DNA of 64,000 bases from Scilla litardierei. Taxonomy: Eukaryota > Streptophyta > Magnoliopsida > Asparagales > Asparagaceae. Under the pieces are notes generated by a model, which worked only from the letters and a program-made list of their open reading frames with translations, was not told where the DNA came from and made no database searches. The stretch is from positions 108,288,837 to 108,352,836 of the forward strand of contig CM061139.1 in the NCBI GenBank assembly GCA_030789695.1. The letters are read 5' to 3'. The position numbers were made by a program, and so were the translations under genes. Position 1 is the stretch's first letter. Every line of letters starts with the position of its first letter. Of the stretch, positions 22,991-34,866 are shown piece by piece.

Positions 22991-25900
22991 TCTCCCACTT
23001 GCACTCAGGCCCATTTATCTCGGTATCTTATACCATTTTTACACTTAAGTTTTTTCGACTTTATGTGGTAGAGTCTTTGTGAGTGGATCTGCTAAAACCG
23101 TCTACATTATAGACTTTAGGGGTTTCTATGTTCATGTTAGACCAACCATTTGAATCTCATTCAAATAATTCACTTGGTCTTTCGGAATCCATAATATTTT
23201 TATTTCCTTGGATCTTATCCAATTCATCGTACCTTACGATAATAATTAGTTACTGGTCATTTCAAATGGCTCATATCTATTTATGATAAAGTGTCAAACC
23301 TTTTGATTACTTTTTTCAAAATAAATGTTCCATCCATTTGATGCATCGCATGTAATTACTTTGCTCCCGCTGACCTTGAAAACTCTTTGGCTAATTCATA
23401 TAAGTTGGTTCGTCTAAACCATATTTGGAAAAATGAACTTATAAGTGAATGTTCCAGTTTTCATGGTCATCATGAGCATTTACATTGAGTTCGGTCCGAG
23501 TAGATCCGTACACATCTGCTGGAGAGACGGTTTTAACATAATCCGTTAATAGGAATTAGGATGAAAACCGTTCTCGACCAACATGATTGAACTTCACTAT
23601 TTTCTTTCTGCACCAATATTTTAACTTAAAGATTTACTTGCAGAAAGTGAGGAAACATTTTCCTTAGGCACATAAACTAAATTCCAAAATTTATTTACGC
23701 ACTCAGACCTATTCTAATTGCATCAAGTTATAAATCGGAGTTACTACTCCGAATTTTCATCCCGGTAGTTGACTAAGTCATCATCAGTTATGATGTCTAA
23801 CTTGACAATTCGTCTCACGACATTTGAGTAATTATACAACTTCCTTACGATTGATTTAATGAATATCTTATTGATAATGTCCTCATAGAACATTATCAAA
23901 ACCTAGGCATTACTATTTGGGACTTAACCCAGAGGGAGGACTTAACTCAGAGTCACTTGCTATGAATCGCACCAAGTCTAACTAAGTGTGATTCATACTT
24001 TTTAACACACTGATGTGTTAACATACTTAACCTGAGAGAAAATCACATTTTCTTTTAATTATGCAAGATTTTATGTAGCAAGTATTTAACCATTCGATCT
24101 AATCGAATCAGTTTAAATACTTTTGTCATTTCGTTTTTTATTTTATCAGACTGTGTTTCATCAAGAACACGTGTCTTAATAAAATATACGAATAACTTAT
24201 TTTGGTTAATCTAGACTGGGGTACATCAGTATATACGAGACTGATTTCGACAACTCATTCTCCTATTGTCTCATAGATGGGTATCGGCCATTATATCTAA
24301 GAGGATAAGACTCACAAGTGTCCGTAGACTTCATAATACGAGAGGTCAGACCCCTCTTTATGTGACTTGTGAAGCTTAGTCTCTCGATACGGACTAGTCT
24401 ATTTTGCCATACAAGTTTGCTACTATCTTGTGTATTTATATATTAACAGTTAATACATATATTATCGTTATACATATTGCTTCAGAAGTAATGTGACGAC
24501 ATTCGTCAAAATGTGTTAACCTTTTGTATAACAATAATTATGAAATCGTGACATCACAATATGTCACATTTTTATTTCCTTCTCCTTATGCCTTTACTAA
24601 TGATAAATTAAACTATTTAACTCGATTGACTTTCCAGAGTGCATTCTTCCTTTTCTAAATCACATTTAGATATTAAATAGCCCAACTTAAATTAATATCT
24701 ATCCAAGCATCTCATGTTTCCAAACGCCTGAGCTTTGTAACAAGTTGCTCGTCTCAAGATCCGGTTGGGATACACAGCCTTGCACCGCTCATGCACTCGT
24801 ATTCGACTCAAACAGTTTGACCGAATTCTCGAACTTTGCAGATCAAAATTGTTTGACCATACAACTTTGAGTGTAGCTCGACAAGTTGTAGGGAGAAACA
24901 TACTTCAAATATCCTATGTGTTCAAGCTGCCTCATATAGAGACGAGTGACATGTAGCGTGAATTCATTTGTTGGACCCAGGACTTAATGAAATCATATTT
25001 CTTAAGTCTGTTCTTTAGAAGGTCATTTTAATGTCAACGAGAATATAGTTTTAATTCTATCAATTAGAATTTAACTTGATATTCAATTAATCAACCTTTT
25101 TGACCAGTTCACTTATTTCATTAAAATATTATATTTTGATTTCTTCGGTAAACATAGTCTTGTCCTAGTTTAGCATATGTTCAATATTAAATATAGGTAG
25201 GATGGCTTTTATCTATCTATATCCTCCCACTATTTTTACGATCGTTTCAAAGCTTAATAACGAACGATTTAATCGAATTAAAATTAATGGGTAAGAGGTC
25301 CAATCACCTTGAGCCTAACAACCTTGAGTGTAGCTCAACAAGTTGTAGGACTCTGTAATCGGAATATGACTCTGCATCGATCATATCAGATATGACTCTC
25401 TTATTGGTTTTTACCCCTAGCCATTTGTGATCATGAGTGAACCAGTAAACTTAGCCAAGCACATTGAGTAGATCATGGTCCATTGAATGAAGCTTGTCAT
25501 TTTTATATGTGTGCCATAGACTAAAAAGTTTTTATTAACAACTAATTAATCCTATCAACTAGTTGAATCCTTAAATTCAAAGTTTTAGGACTTGTTTAAT
25601 AACTTTTATTAAATCATTATCAACTATAAGGTTCACGTGTTATCCTAATCGTTATTAGGATTTTAATAAATTTATTAACAACGCTAAAAGCGAAGTCCTT
25701 TAATGAGAATTAATTATAACAATTCGAATTAAAAAATTCATCAAAGGGACTACCCTAATCAGGAATTAGGTCTTGGAGTGTTGTTAATAGTTTATTAAAA
25801 CATAGCATGTCATTAGAATTTATCTCATAAATTTTAGCGAGTTTTTTAATGGCTAACCTAAGAGGTTTTTCTTGTGTTATCAAATAAGGGACAAGATGTC

Positions 25901-26568
25901 ATAGATATTAACATAAAGTTACACAAATTTTATAGCATAAAATAAAAGTGTACAACTATTTAACAATTAAATAGGCTAATGTTTTTCACATAAACAATTT
26001 TAGCATGCATACTTAAATTTAACCTTTAAATTTAAAATTTTGATTTTTAAAACATTTTATTTTATCTCATAAAAATAATAACTTGTTTTAAAAGATCACC
26101 AAATTTGCATGCTACAAAAAATATTTATCGCATAAAAATTTTAAACTTTTAAAATCAATTTTAAAATATCTCATAAATTTAAAACATCATTTTTTAAAAA
26201 TTCCATGCTTAAAAATTTATCACATAAAATTTTAAAACATTTAATAACCTTTTAAACTTATCGCATAAAGTTTTAAAGTCTTAAAATCAGTTTTAAAATT
26301 ATCATATAAATTTAAACATCTTTTAAAAAATTGCATGCTTAAATTTTTATCACATAAAATATTTAAACGTCTTTTAAAAAAATTTCATGCTTAAAATTTA
26401 TCATATAAAATTTTTACACATCTAAAAACACATTTTATAGGTCATCCAAAAATATTTTAAAATTATCTCATAACTTTAAAACATTTTAAAAGTATTTTAA
26501 AAAAGCATTTCAATGTTTAATAAAATCGCAGTGCTAGATCGTTACGCAAACCTAGGCTCTGATACCAC
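22991..26568 (-). pseudogene. Internal region of copia derivative with fossil pol
   Basis: On the minus strand the end of an RNase H frame (ADPLTKTLPHKVEKT) is readable at about 23085-23040. The counterpart of the integrase fossil seen in the sister element is near 24170-24150. No open frame exceeds about 70 codons. From about 25820 to 26530 the AT-rich leader repeats TTTATGNGATAA (minus) about ten times. It is non-coding in its present state. Confidence 0.7.
26555..26568 (-). other. Primer-binding site (initiator tRNA-Met)
   Basis: Minus-strand GTGGTATCAGAGCC lies immediately inside the 5' LTR (26569..). It contains the full TGGTATCAGAGC copia consensus. Confidence 0.9.
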
Positions 26569-29440
26569 TGAAGGGTTTTCTAGGACCCTTAGGGCACAAA
26601 AAACTCTATTACTGTCCTAAGTCGGACGGAACATAGACATGAAAATATGCTGCGGAAGAATAAACAAGTTAATCTAATTAACATGCAGTTAAACAATTTT
26701 ACTTAGCCCTAAGGTACAAGACCCTTAGCCAAGATCTATGCCGACTCGGGATGGATCTGACCATCCCAAGAAGGACCTAACCTACTGCGATTAAATTAAA
26801 CAAATGCTTATAAAACACATACCCGGAATCTCAACCCTGGGGCAGGCGAGATGTTTCGCACCGTCTTCCGAGCCGCTCCCCGTCCCACGCCGAGCCGCTC
26901 TGCGAACCGCTCCGCATCCCGAGGCGAGCAATTCAGCCAACCACGTGTCGAAGAAAGTTTCACGCGAGTGAAAGCATTCGCCAAGATTTCGGATCCGAAT
27001 CTGAACTCCTTGGTAGCTTTGCTAGAGCCCTCAGGAGTAAGTCGGAAATATAGGGAGATAGAGAATATTAATTTAAGCCTAGATCCGAGCGTGCTCCAAC
27101 ATTTACGAGAGCCGCTCAGATCTAGAGCTTGGGACGAGTTTGGAGGAAGGGAGGAGGCCCCTATTTATATAGGCGGCAGACTCTCCCCTTTTCCGCACAA
27201 CCGATGTGGGACTATTAAATTAGAGTTAATTAAATCAAGTTAGTTTGCTCTTCACAAAGTGTAAACTTCCGTGAATTTTAACTCACTCATCGTTGAGCTT
27301 CATAATTGATACAACCTATCAATACGAAGGGCATTCAACGGTGAACGCATAGGGAAAAAAAATGGTTCGTCAATCGGAGTTTGTTTGACCCTCCAATTGA
27401 TCGCCCAAATTTCAGCCTAAGGCTTGGTTTTCGCAAAAACTGAGCCGTCAAAAACTGTTCTGCCTAGGTTTCAGAAAACCTGCTCGCAGGGCCCACCAGG
27501 CCAACTGGGCGAGCCCAGACTAGGCCAGAACCTAGGCTGGGCACGCCCAGACTGGCGCGCCCAGCCTGGGCGCCTGGGCCCGCCTGGGCCCAGGCCTAGG
27601 CGCACAGGCCCATGCACTTGGGCGCTGGCAGGGCCCGGGCGCCTGGGCCTGGGCCGGGCGCCCAGGCCCATGCGGGCCTGGCGTCCTTGTCACGACCCGC
27701 TTCCCTGAAATGGAGCCGAGACGTGAAAAGGTCCGCACGGGAGTGGAGCTGTGAAGCCCCAAACCCGATAAGCGTCCACAATACATAAACAGGTCCCTGT
27801 AACCACAACAGAATAGCAATAATAACACAATGCGAGACTGAAATAAAATTCCACATCTCACAAATTGTCCAACATCAAAATAAGTCCAACATCCAGAAAA
27901 GCCACCAGGCTAAAGAAAAGAGTCCAAGGCCCAGAACAAGGCCAACAAAAGAATACGACATAACAAAGTATAGGTGCTACGCACCGAATACAAAACAACT
28001 GTCTAACAAAATTAAAGCATAACGAAGACACTAGGACTGGTCCCCAGTGTCCACGTACTCCCCGTCAAACACAAGCTCGGGCTCGGCGTCAGCAAACACC
28101 TCGTCCTCAACAAGGTACTCGGGCTCAGGATCTAACATGTGTCACCCAAAAGAGTAAAGGGGCACATGTCAGCAAGTCTAAAAAGACTTGGGCAAGGAAA
28201 CTGAAGGTGAGGCAACTAGCAACCTAGCAGTTTAGTATGCATGACATGGCAGTTATAACATGAGTGCACAATTTAAACATGGCAAGACAATTTGTACAAG
28301 AGAGCAATCATCGGGACAAGACAAGAGTAGCCAAGCTACTATCAATTCAATCAATTCACATTTTGTAGGTGTTTAGGCCATTCGCTGAATGGCATAGCAT
28401 TTCAGACCGATCGGCACTAAACACTACCCAATACTCACACGATATGTAGCCTGGGGTCCCTGCACATTGAGCTCATCTAGTGAGCCTAGGGTTGCCCCGC
28501 CATTGAGCTCGCATTCTTAGTTCACAATTTAATGTATCGAGCGTTGGGGTTAGCAACTCATTATGCTCGCTTCTGGTCACGAGCCAGGAACACTAGTATG
28601 GCGTAGGGAATACCTAGCCGGAACACGCAATTCGGGCATTGGCTATCAACCAACACATGGCCCGCTTCTGGAACACGAGCCAGGAACACAACATTGTAGC
28701 GAAGCTACGCAATCACAGCAATACCTAAAGAATGCGAGATCATGACAATTTATTTGCGTACAGTTAATTGAATTAAACGTGACAGGCGAAATGCAATGAC
28801 ATGACATATTCGCGTACCGTTAATTGAAAGTAAACATGACATGGTAATTGTGCAACATGCTAAAAGTCGGGATTAGCTTCGTTGTCAAGCTAATTCCCCA
28901 ATTTGCGCCTAGGCGAGTATCATTTCGTCGCCTAGCCTCTTTTACGCCTACAACATGCAAATGGCCTAAAACATGGCCTAAACCCTAAGTGGCAAGTTTC
29001 ACTTGCCTAGCACCGGGGATTGACGATCACTTCGTCACACGGATGCTATCTACGGGGGAAATCGCTGTTATGGGGGAGACAAACACCAAACACATGAAAT
29101 TAATTAGGGTTTCATAAAAATTATCAATAAGTTATGAAAACAACGGTAGATCGATTTCTTACCGAGAGGAGACGGAAGGAACACTCCGGGGAACCCTAGG
29201 ATCAGATCTGGAAAAGATTGGAGAAGTTTGGGGAAACTAGGGTTTTGGGGGATTTGGGGATTTGATGGATTTGAGTGAGATTTTAGGGAAGATGAGAGGT
29301 GGAATGAGTGAATGGATGGATTGGATGATGGATTTAGGGCTTGGAGTGAAGGATTGAAGCTTGGAGGAAGATGGGGGCTCAATGGGGGAGAAACTAGGGC
29401 TTAGGGTCGTGTTGGAGAAGAAGAAGTCGTTTGGGAGGGG

Positions 29441-29448
29441 TATTTATA
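29441..29448 (-). promoter_or_regulatory. TATA box of Tekay 3' LTR
   Basis: TATAAATA on the minus strand, 45 bases downstream of the DRE-rich array. The same pair occurs in the 5' LTR (36765-36772), where it would drive the element. Confidence 0.65.
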
Positions 29449-29493
29449 GGTTGAGCTGGCGGCTAGGGCAAAACTAGGGTTTCCTGCACTGCT

Positions 29494-29890
29494 TAGTCGG
29501 TCAAAGAACAACTGTTGACCGACTAGTTTGAGATCTAGTCGGTCGGTTGAACAACGCAGACCGACTAAGTGTAAACAGTAACTCCAGTCGAAAACCTGAA
29601 CTAAGAGTTAGTCGGTCCATGAACAAGTACTGACCGACTAGTTTGGCATCTAGTCGGTCGATGAACGTTCTTAGACCGACTAAGAGTGAACAGTAACTGA
29701 TACAAAAATAATTTGATGAGTTAGTCGGTCCAAGAAGCATTGCTGACCGACTAGTTTGCAACCTAGTCGGTCAACCAACGTTCTTAGACCGACTAACGAT
29801 AAACAGTAGCTTCCTCAGAAAATTAGAAAGCTCACTAGTCGGTCCAAGAAGGATTGCCGACCGACTGGATCGTCATCTAGTCGGTCGGTG
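29494..29890. repeat. DRE-rich inverted-repeat array, Tekay 3' LTR
   Basis: Four units of about 110-114 bp. Each has TAGTCGGTC, about 13 bases, GACCGACTAG, 8 bases, CTAGTCGGTC, about 15 bases, GACCGACTAA. I count about 18 ACCGAC/GTCGGT/GCCGAC cores in 400 bases. RCCGAC is the DRE/CRT core bound by DREB/CBF factors (established); occupancy here is untested. Confidence 0.9.
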
Positions 29891-30180
29891 GCCCTTCTTA
29901 CTCCGGCTAATGAGCACAGAAAAGATCCGATACGGAGCGCGAGGCCCCGTGATCGAATCCTAAGACTCCTAGGCTTGATCTAATAGTTAGATATGACCGT
30001 TATGAAGCCCGTCACAAACGACGTACTTCGAAATCGACAATCCTAAGAAAGAAGCGAGAAAATGCGACGAATCGATCGAAAATGAAAACTACGGAGACGA
30101 AAACCACACAAGAGGAGAAAATCCACCAAAACATATATTATATTATATTATAATCAGATACAAGAAAAGCAGTCGTTACA

Positions 30181-30200
30181 TCCTCCCCAACTTAAGAAAA
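30181..30200 (-). other. Polypurine tract of Tekay element
   Basis: Minus-strand TTAAGTTGGGGAGGA abuts TGTAACGACTGC, the start of the 3' LTR. This is the usual plus-strand primer form in Tekay/Del elements. Confidence 0.85.
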
Positions 30201-30226
30201 ATTCCGTCCTCGGAATTTCCAAAAAC

Positions 30227-33200
30227 TCACGAGTCCGGAAACAAAAGTGGGAAACGCTCTCGCATCTCATCCTCATTCTCCCAAGTAGACTCTCCAGGTG
30301 AACCGTGTCGCCACATCACCCTCACAAGATTGACAATCTTGTTCCGAAGCGATTTCTGACGCCTGTCCAGAATCTGCACCGGATGCTGGTCATACGTCAT
30401 ATCGGGGCGAACGGTAATCTCCGAAAAATCCACCGCATGAGACGGATCGCTAATGTATCGACGAAGCTGCGACACATGGAAAACATTGTGAACTCCTTCC
30501 AGAGATGGCGGCAAGGCCAAGCGATACGCTACCTCGCCAACCCTCTCCAAAACGTCAAACGGTCCAATGTATCGCGGGCTCAACTTCCCACGCTTCCCGA
30601 AACGAATCACACCACGATTCGGGGAAATCTTCAAGAACACATGGTCGCCCGGCTGAAACTCCAAAGGACGACGTTTAGCATCCGCCCAATGCTTAAAACG
30701 GTCCTGAGCAATTCTCAACCTCTCCCGAATATTCCTGACGATATCCACGGCCTCCACGATCATCTCAGGTCCCAACAACTCCCGATCTCCAACGTCATCC
30801 CAACTCAATGGCGATCGACATTTCCTCCCATAAAGAGCGGCGAATGGCGCCATGCCAATACTCGCCTGGAAGCTGTTGTTGTAAGAGAACTCCACCAAAT
30901 GTAGATGGTCCTCCCACGAACCCTTGAAATCCAACATGCACGCCCTCAGCATGTCTTCCAAAATCTGAATCGTCCTCTCGGACTGGCCATCCGTCTGCGG
31001 ATGGTACGCCGTACTGAAACTCAGACGCGTACCCAAGCTCTTCTGCAAACTCTGCCAGAACTGAGATGTGAACCTCGTGTCTCTGTCAGACACGATACTC
31101 ACGGGGACTCCATGAAGTCGCACAACCTCCTGCACGATTCACGTTACATCACTATCCAAACTAGGAAAAGGAAATAAAACAGAGAGTAAAAGAATTTTAC
31201 CTCCATATATCTCCTCGCTAGCGCCTCCGTGGACTGTCCCACTCGGAATGGAATAAAATGCGCAGATTTGGTCAATCGATCTACGATCACCCAAATCGCG
31301 TCATTCTGCTTCGGACTCCGAGGTAGTCCAGTCACGAAATCCATAGTGATGTGTTGCCACTTCCACTCCGGAATCGGAAGCGGTTGTAGCAACCCGGTCG
31401 AACGCTGATGCTCCGCCTTCACTTGCTGGCAAACCAAACACTTGGCTACACTCCGAGCCACGCTCCTCTTCATACCATGCCACCAATAATTCAGACGAAG
31501 ATCCTGGTACATCTTGGTGCCACCAGGATGCACAGAATACGGCGAACTGTGTGCCTCCACCATCAACTCCTCTCTAATATCCCCAGCGGGCACACACAAC
31601 CTGGCTCCAAACCTCAGCGAGCCATCCTCATGAATCAAAAAGTCAGTCCGCAGACCGGCTTCCACCATCTCCCGAATCCTCACCAGCTTCGGATCCTCAG
31701 CCTGGCCAGCCTTAATCCGATCCACGATCGTCGACTGTACCTGCATGTACATCAACGAAGAAGCCTCCCCAGGAAGAACAATCTCCACGCCAGACTCGCA
31801 AAAATCCTGCTGCAATCTCCACTGCGAGGTCAAAATCATCACCGCTGGCAGCCTACTCAAAGCATCCGGAACCACATTCACCTTGCCAGGGTGAAACTGC
31901 AAATCAATATCATAATCCGCCATAAGTTCCAACCATCGACGCTGTCGCATGTTGACCTCCTTCTGAGTGAAAATATACTTCAAACTTTTGTGATCGGTGA
32001 AAATCTTCACTTTCTCACTCAGCAAGAAGTGCCTCCAAATCTTAAGAGCAAACACAACGGCAGCCAACTCCAAATCATGCGTCGGGTAATTCTTCTCATG
32101 AACCTTAAGCTGACGAGACGCATACGCCACAACGTGCCCGTGCTGATGCAACACACAACCGAGACCCTTGCCAGAAGCATCGCAAAAGATCTCAAATCCA
32201 CCGCTGCGATCAGGCACAACAAGAATAGGGGCACTCGTTAACCTCTCCTTCAGAATACCAAAAGCACCATCACAATCACCCGACCAAACATAAGCAACAT
32301 CCTTCCGCGTCAACCTGGTCATCGGCTCAGCAATACGGGAAAAGTCCTTAATGAATCGCCGATAATAACCAGCAAGTCCAAGAAAACTCCGAATCTCAGA
32401 TGCTGACGACGGAACAGGCCACTCCCTGATGGCCCGAATCTTCTCGGGATCCACTGAAATACCATCTCCAGTCACCACATGCCCGAGAAAAGCAACTCGA
32501 TCCAGCCAAAACTCGCACTTCAAAAACTTAGCGTACAACCGATGCTTCCTCAAAATCTCCAACACCGTCCTTAAGTGCGAGGCATGCTCTTCCTCCGACT
32601 TCGAATAGATCAGAATGTCGTCAATAAAGATAACGACAAACTTATCCAAAAAGTCGTAGAAAATCAGGTTCATCAGATTCATGAAAACTGCGGGCGCGTT
32701 AGTTACGCCGAAAGGCATAACCATGAACTCATAGTGTCCATACTTTGTCCTGAACGCTGTCTTCGGAACATCTCCCTTCTTCACCTTCAACTGATGATAA
32801 CCACTCCTCAAATCCAATTTAGAAAACACCCTCGAACCTCCAAGCTGATCAAAAATATCATCGATGCGAGGCAACGGGTATTTATTCTTAATGGTCACCG
32901 CATTCAACTCCCGATAGTCCACGCACATGCGACGCGAACCATCCTTCTTCTTAACCAACAACACCGGTGCTCCCCACGGAGACACGCTAGGATTAATATA
33001 ACCCTTCTGCAAAAGCTCATCCAACTGCTTCCGTAACTCTTCCAACTCTGCAGGTGCCATACGATACGGCGCCTTCGAAATCGGCTGCGCACCTGGAACA
33101 AGATCAATAGAAAATTCCAGAGCTCGATCAGGTGGCAAACCAGACATCTCCTCGGGGAAGACGTCGCCAAAATCTCGCACCACAGCTGGCCACTCCAGCT

Positions 33201-33620
33201 CCATCTGCATAGCCACAGCCTCCACCGGCCTGGCCCGAAATCTGACAGGACCAAGCGAACTGCTACCACGACTGAACTCAAACACTGGATGTCCGGGAAT
33301 CTCGAACACCACCTTCTTCCTCCGACAGTCGATCGTAGCATAGAAGCTCGCAAGCCAGTCCATCCCAAGAACTGCATCATAGTTGATGATGTCGTGGACA
33401 ATGAAATCAGCGAAAAGCTCATGTCCACAGACCACCAACGAGCAAGAATTGCAACCACGATGCACCGAGACCACACCATTCCCTGTAACGATATTCCAAA
33501 TCTTGGGGAGAGGGGACGTCGACAAGGAATGCCTCTCCACGAAGCTCCGAGAAATAATGCATATCGATGCACCAGAGTCAAAGAGGACTCGTGCAGGAAA
33601 TGTGTACACCAAAATCACAC
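30227..33620 (-). CDS. Pol of Tekay-like chromovirus (protease-RT-RNase H-integrase)
   Basis: Minus strand, read as 33620-31201 and 31129-30227 if the proposed introns are real. Protease carries FDSGAS (33579 region). RT has [20 protein letters not shown] and the FIDD box at 32617-32628 (Phe331-Asp334 of the 824-codon block). RNase H has [15 protein letters not shown] and [11 protein letters not shown]. Integrase has an HHCC zinc domain ([18 protein letters not shown]) and DDE residues in [16 protein letters not shown] and DGQSERTIQ. After [13 protein letters not shown] comes a chromodomain-like tail ([25 protein letters not shown]). Such enzymes copy the RNA and insert the cDNA; the chromodomain steers to heterochromatin in this clade. 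No motif residue is missing, so this may be competent. Start: continuous with gag by splicing rather than its own ATG (the frame opens at GTG). Confidence 0.92.
31130..31200 (-). other. Candidate intron 2 in Tekay pol (71 bp)
   Basis: Minus-strand donor GGAG|GTAAAATTC, a pyrimidine-rich stretch (TCTCTGTTTTATTTCC), acceptor GTGCAG|GAGG. It splits integrase between ARRYME and [11 protein letters not shown] at phase 0, precisely where other Tekay-type integrases run straight through. Read through, it gives a stop at 31144 and loses most of integrase. Confidence 0.7.
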
Positions 33621-33734
33621 CTAATCAAGCAATTAACAATCAAACCCTAGTCTAGCAAACAAGCAAGTTCAAGCAAACAACATAATCTAGCAATCAAGAC
33701 CAAATAGGAAAGTAATAGCTAGAATGAGGATTAC
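33621..33734 (-). other. Candidate intron 1 between gag and protease (114 bp)
   Basis: Minus-strand donor GCAG|GTAATCC, T-rich interior, acceptor TTGATTAG|GTGTG, phase 1. Without splicing, translation stops at 33694, giving Gag alone. With both introns removed the three exons (1132+2420+903 nt) total 4455 nt, exactly 1485 codons, in one frame. That three-way agreement is the main support. Confidence 0.72.
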
Positions 33735-34866
33735 CTGCGATAACCTCATCCACAGCCTCGCTCTCCGCAGCGGTCATCAGAAAAGCCTGCCTCCTCGGCG
33801 GAACAGCCTGCCGAAAAGCCTGCCTCTGCGGAACAAGAGCTGCTCCACGACCAGCAGGAACAGGCGCTCGCTGCTGCAACGGCTGTGCTGCAACAGGAGC
33901 CCTCCGCAGCGGATCCGCATGCCGACAATCCTTCGCGACATGAGAAGCTTCACCGCAAATCAAACACTGGCCCAAAAACTTCCGACACTGATCCTTGACG
34001 TGACCAGGCCTGCCGCAGAAATGGCAAAACTTCGGAATCGGCCATCCTGGCCTCTTAAACTGAGCAGACTGATTAGGCCTGAATCCAGGTCTAACCACGG
34101 CTCTCGCCTGCTCCACAAGCCTCTTCCCAGCACCAACAACAGACCCCTTCCTCTGGTTCACGAGCAGCTCCTGCCTCTTGGCTGCTACCAGAACCTTCTG
34201 ATAAGACTCCCGGTCAGAGGAGGTCACAAAACTCTGGAGCTCCGAAGCAAGCCCCTGCAGGAACCTCTGAGCTCGCTCCTCAGCGTCATGCACCATCTTC
34301 GGTGCAAACCGACTCAGCCTCATGAACTCCTGGTGGTACAAGTCCACCGACGAGTTCCCCTGCTTCAGATCGATAAAACGCTGCAGCATCTCCTCCTTGG
34401 CAGCCTTCGGGAAGAACTCACCCTCAAATCTGGCTTTGAAGGTAGCCCAAGCTATCGGCTCCACCAACAACTTCTCTTCCGCATCCCACCAATTCCTGGC
34501 GTTATCCTTGAGCTGCCTCTTCGCCAAATCAACCCATCCAGCCGGGGTGATCTTGGCCATCTTCAGATTGTCCTCGACGTTCCGAATCCACTCATCGGCA
34601 GCCAGAGGACCCTCAGAACCATCAAAATATGCGGGACCCAGCTCCCGAAATTGCTTCGCTCCTGGCTCAGAGCGAGGGGCATCCGGAAGAGCCCGGGCAG
34701 CTCGAGCAGGTGGAGCATTCTGGACTTGCAAAAGCACGCCCTGCTGCACTTGCATCATCTGGATCATCATCCGCATCATCTCACCGCTGGTGGGTTCCCG
34801 CTCAGGCTCCTCATCATGAGGGAGCGCACCACTACCACCACCGCGGGTGAAACGCCTTCCTGCCAT
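33694..34866 (-). CDS. Gag of Tekay-like chromovirus
   Basis: A 390-codon ORF from the ATG at 34866. Order: a Met/Gln-rich segment near residue 30-45, the retrotransposon gag domain (PAYFDGSEGPLAADEWIRNV..FFPKAAKEEMLQRFIDLKQG..YHQEFMRLSRFAP), and two CCHC zinc knuckles at residues 281-294 (CHFCGRPGHVKDQC) and 301-314 (CLICGEASHVAKDC), then a basic, Gln/Pro-rich tail. Gag forms the cytoplasmic particle and the knuckles bind RNA. The last dozen or so codons come from reading into the proposed intron 1. The long antisense frame over it (33724-35007) is a shadow. Confidence 0.93.
   Translation of the reverse strand: MAGRRFTRGGGSGALPHDEEPEREPTSGEMMRMMIQMMQVQQGVLLQVQNAPPARAARALPDAPRSEPGAKQFRELGPAYFDGSEGPLAADEWIRNVEDNLKMAKITPAGWVDLAKRQLKDNARNWWDAEEKLLVEPIAWATFKARFEGEFFPKAAKEEMLQRFIDLKQGNSSVDLYHQEFMRLSRFAPKMVHDAEERAQRFLQGLASELQSFVTSSDRESYQKVLVAAKRQELLVNQRKGSVVGAGKRLVEQARAVVRPGFRPNQSAQFKRPGWPIPKFCHFCGRPGHVKDQCRKFLGQCLICGEASHVAKDCRHADPLRRAPVAAQPLQQRAPVPAGRGAALVPQRQAFRQAVPPRRQAFLMTAAESEAVDEVIAGNPHSSYYFPIWS

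Larger units (their letters stand above)
27688..30180 (-). repeat. Tekay 3' LTR
   Basis: On the plus strand it starts TGTCACGACCCGCTTCCCTG and ends AAAGCAGTCGTTACA. It holds a minus-strand TATAAATA at 29441-29448 with an inverted-repeat array upstream at 29494-29890. Short minus-strand ORFs inside it (for example 29104-29382) recur in the other LTR only because the LTRs are copies; there is no evidence they are genes. Confidence 0.95.

Noticed and set aside
29104..29382. Ser/Pro-rich 92-codon ORF duplicated at 36428-36706
   Set aside because: Duplication is due to the two Tekay LTRs; the composition is low-complexity and no homologous protein is recognised.
29494..29890. CRISPR-like spaced palindromic repeats
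   Set aside because: Repeats alternate in orientation with similar, not unique, spacers, and lie in a plant LTR; no cas genes.
31408..32241. Plus-strand 277-codon open frame
   Set aside because: Antisense shadow of the Tekay RNase H and integrase region.
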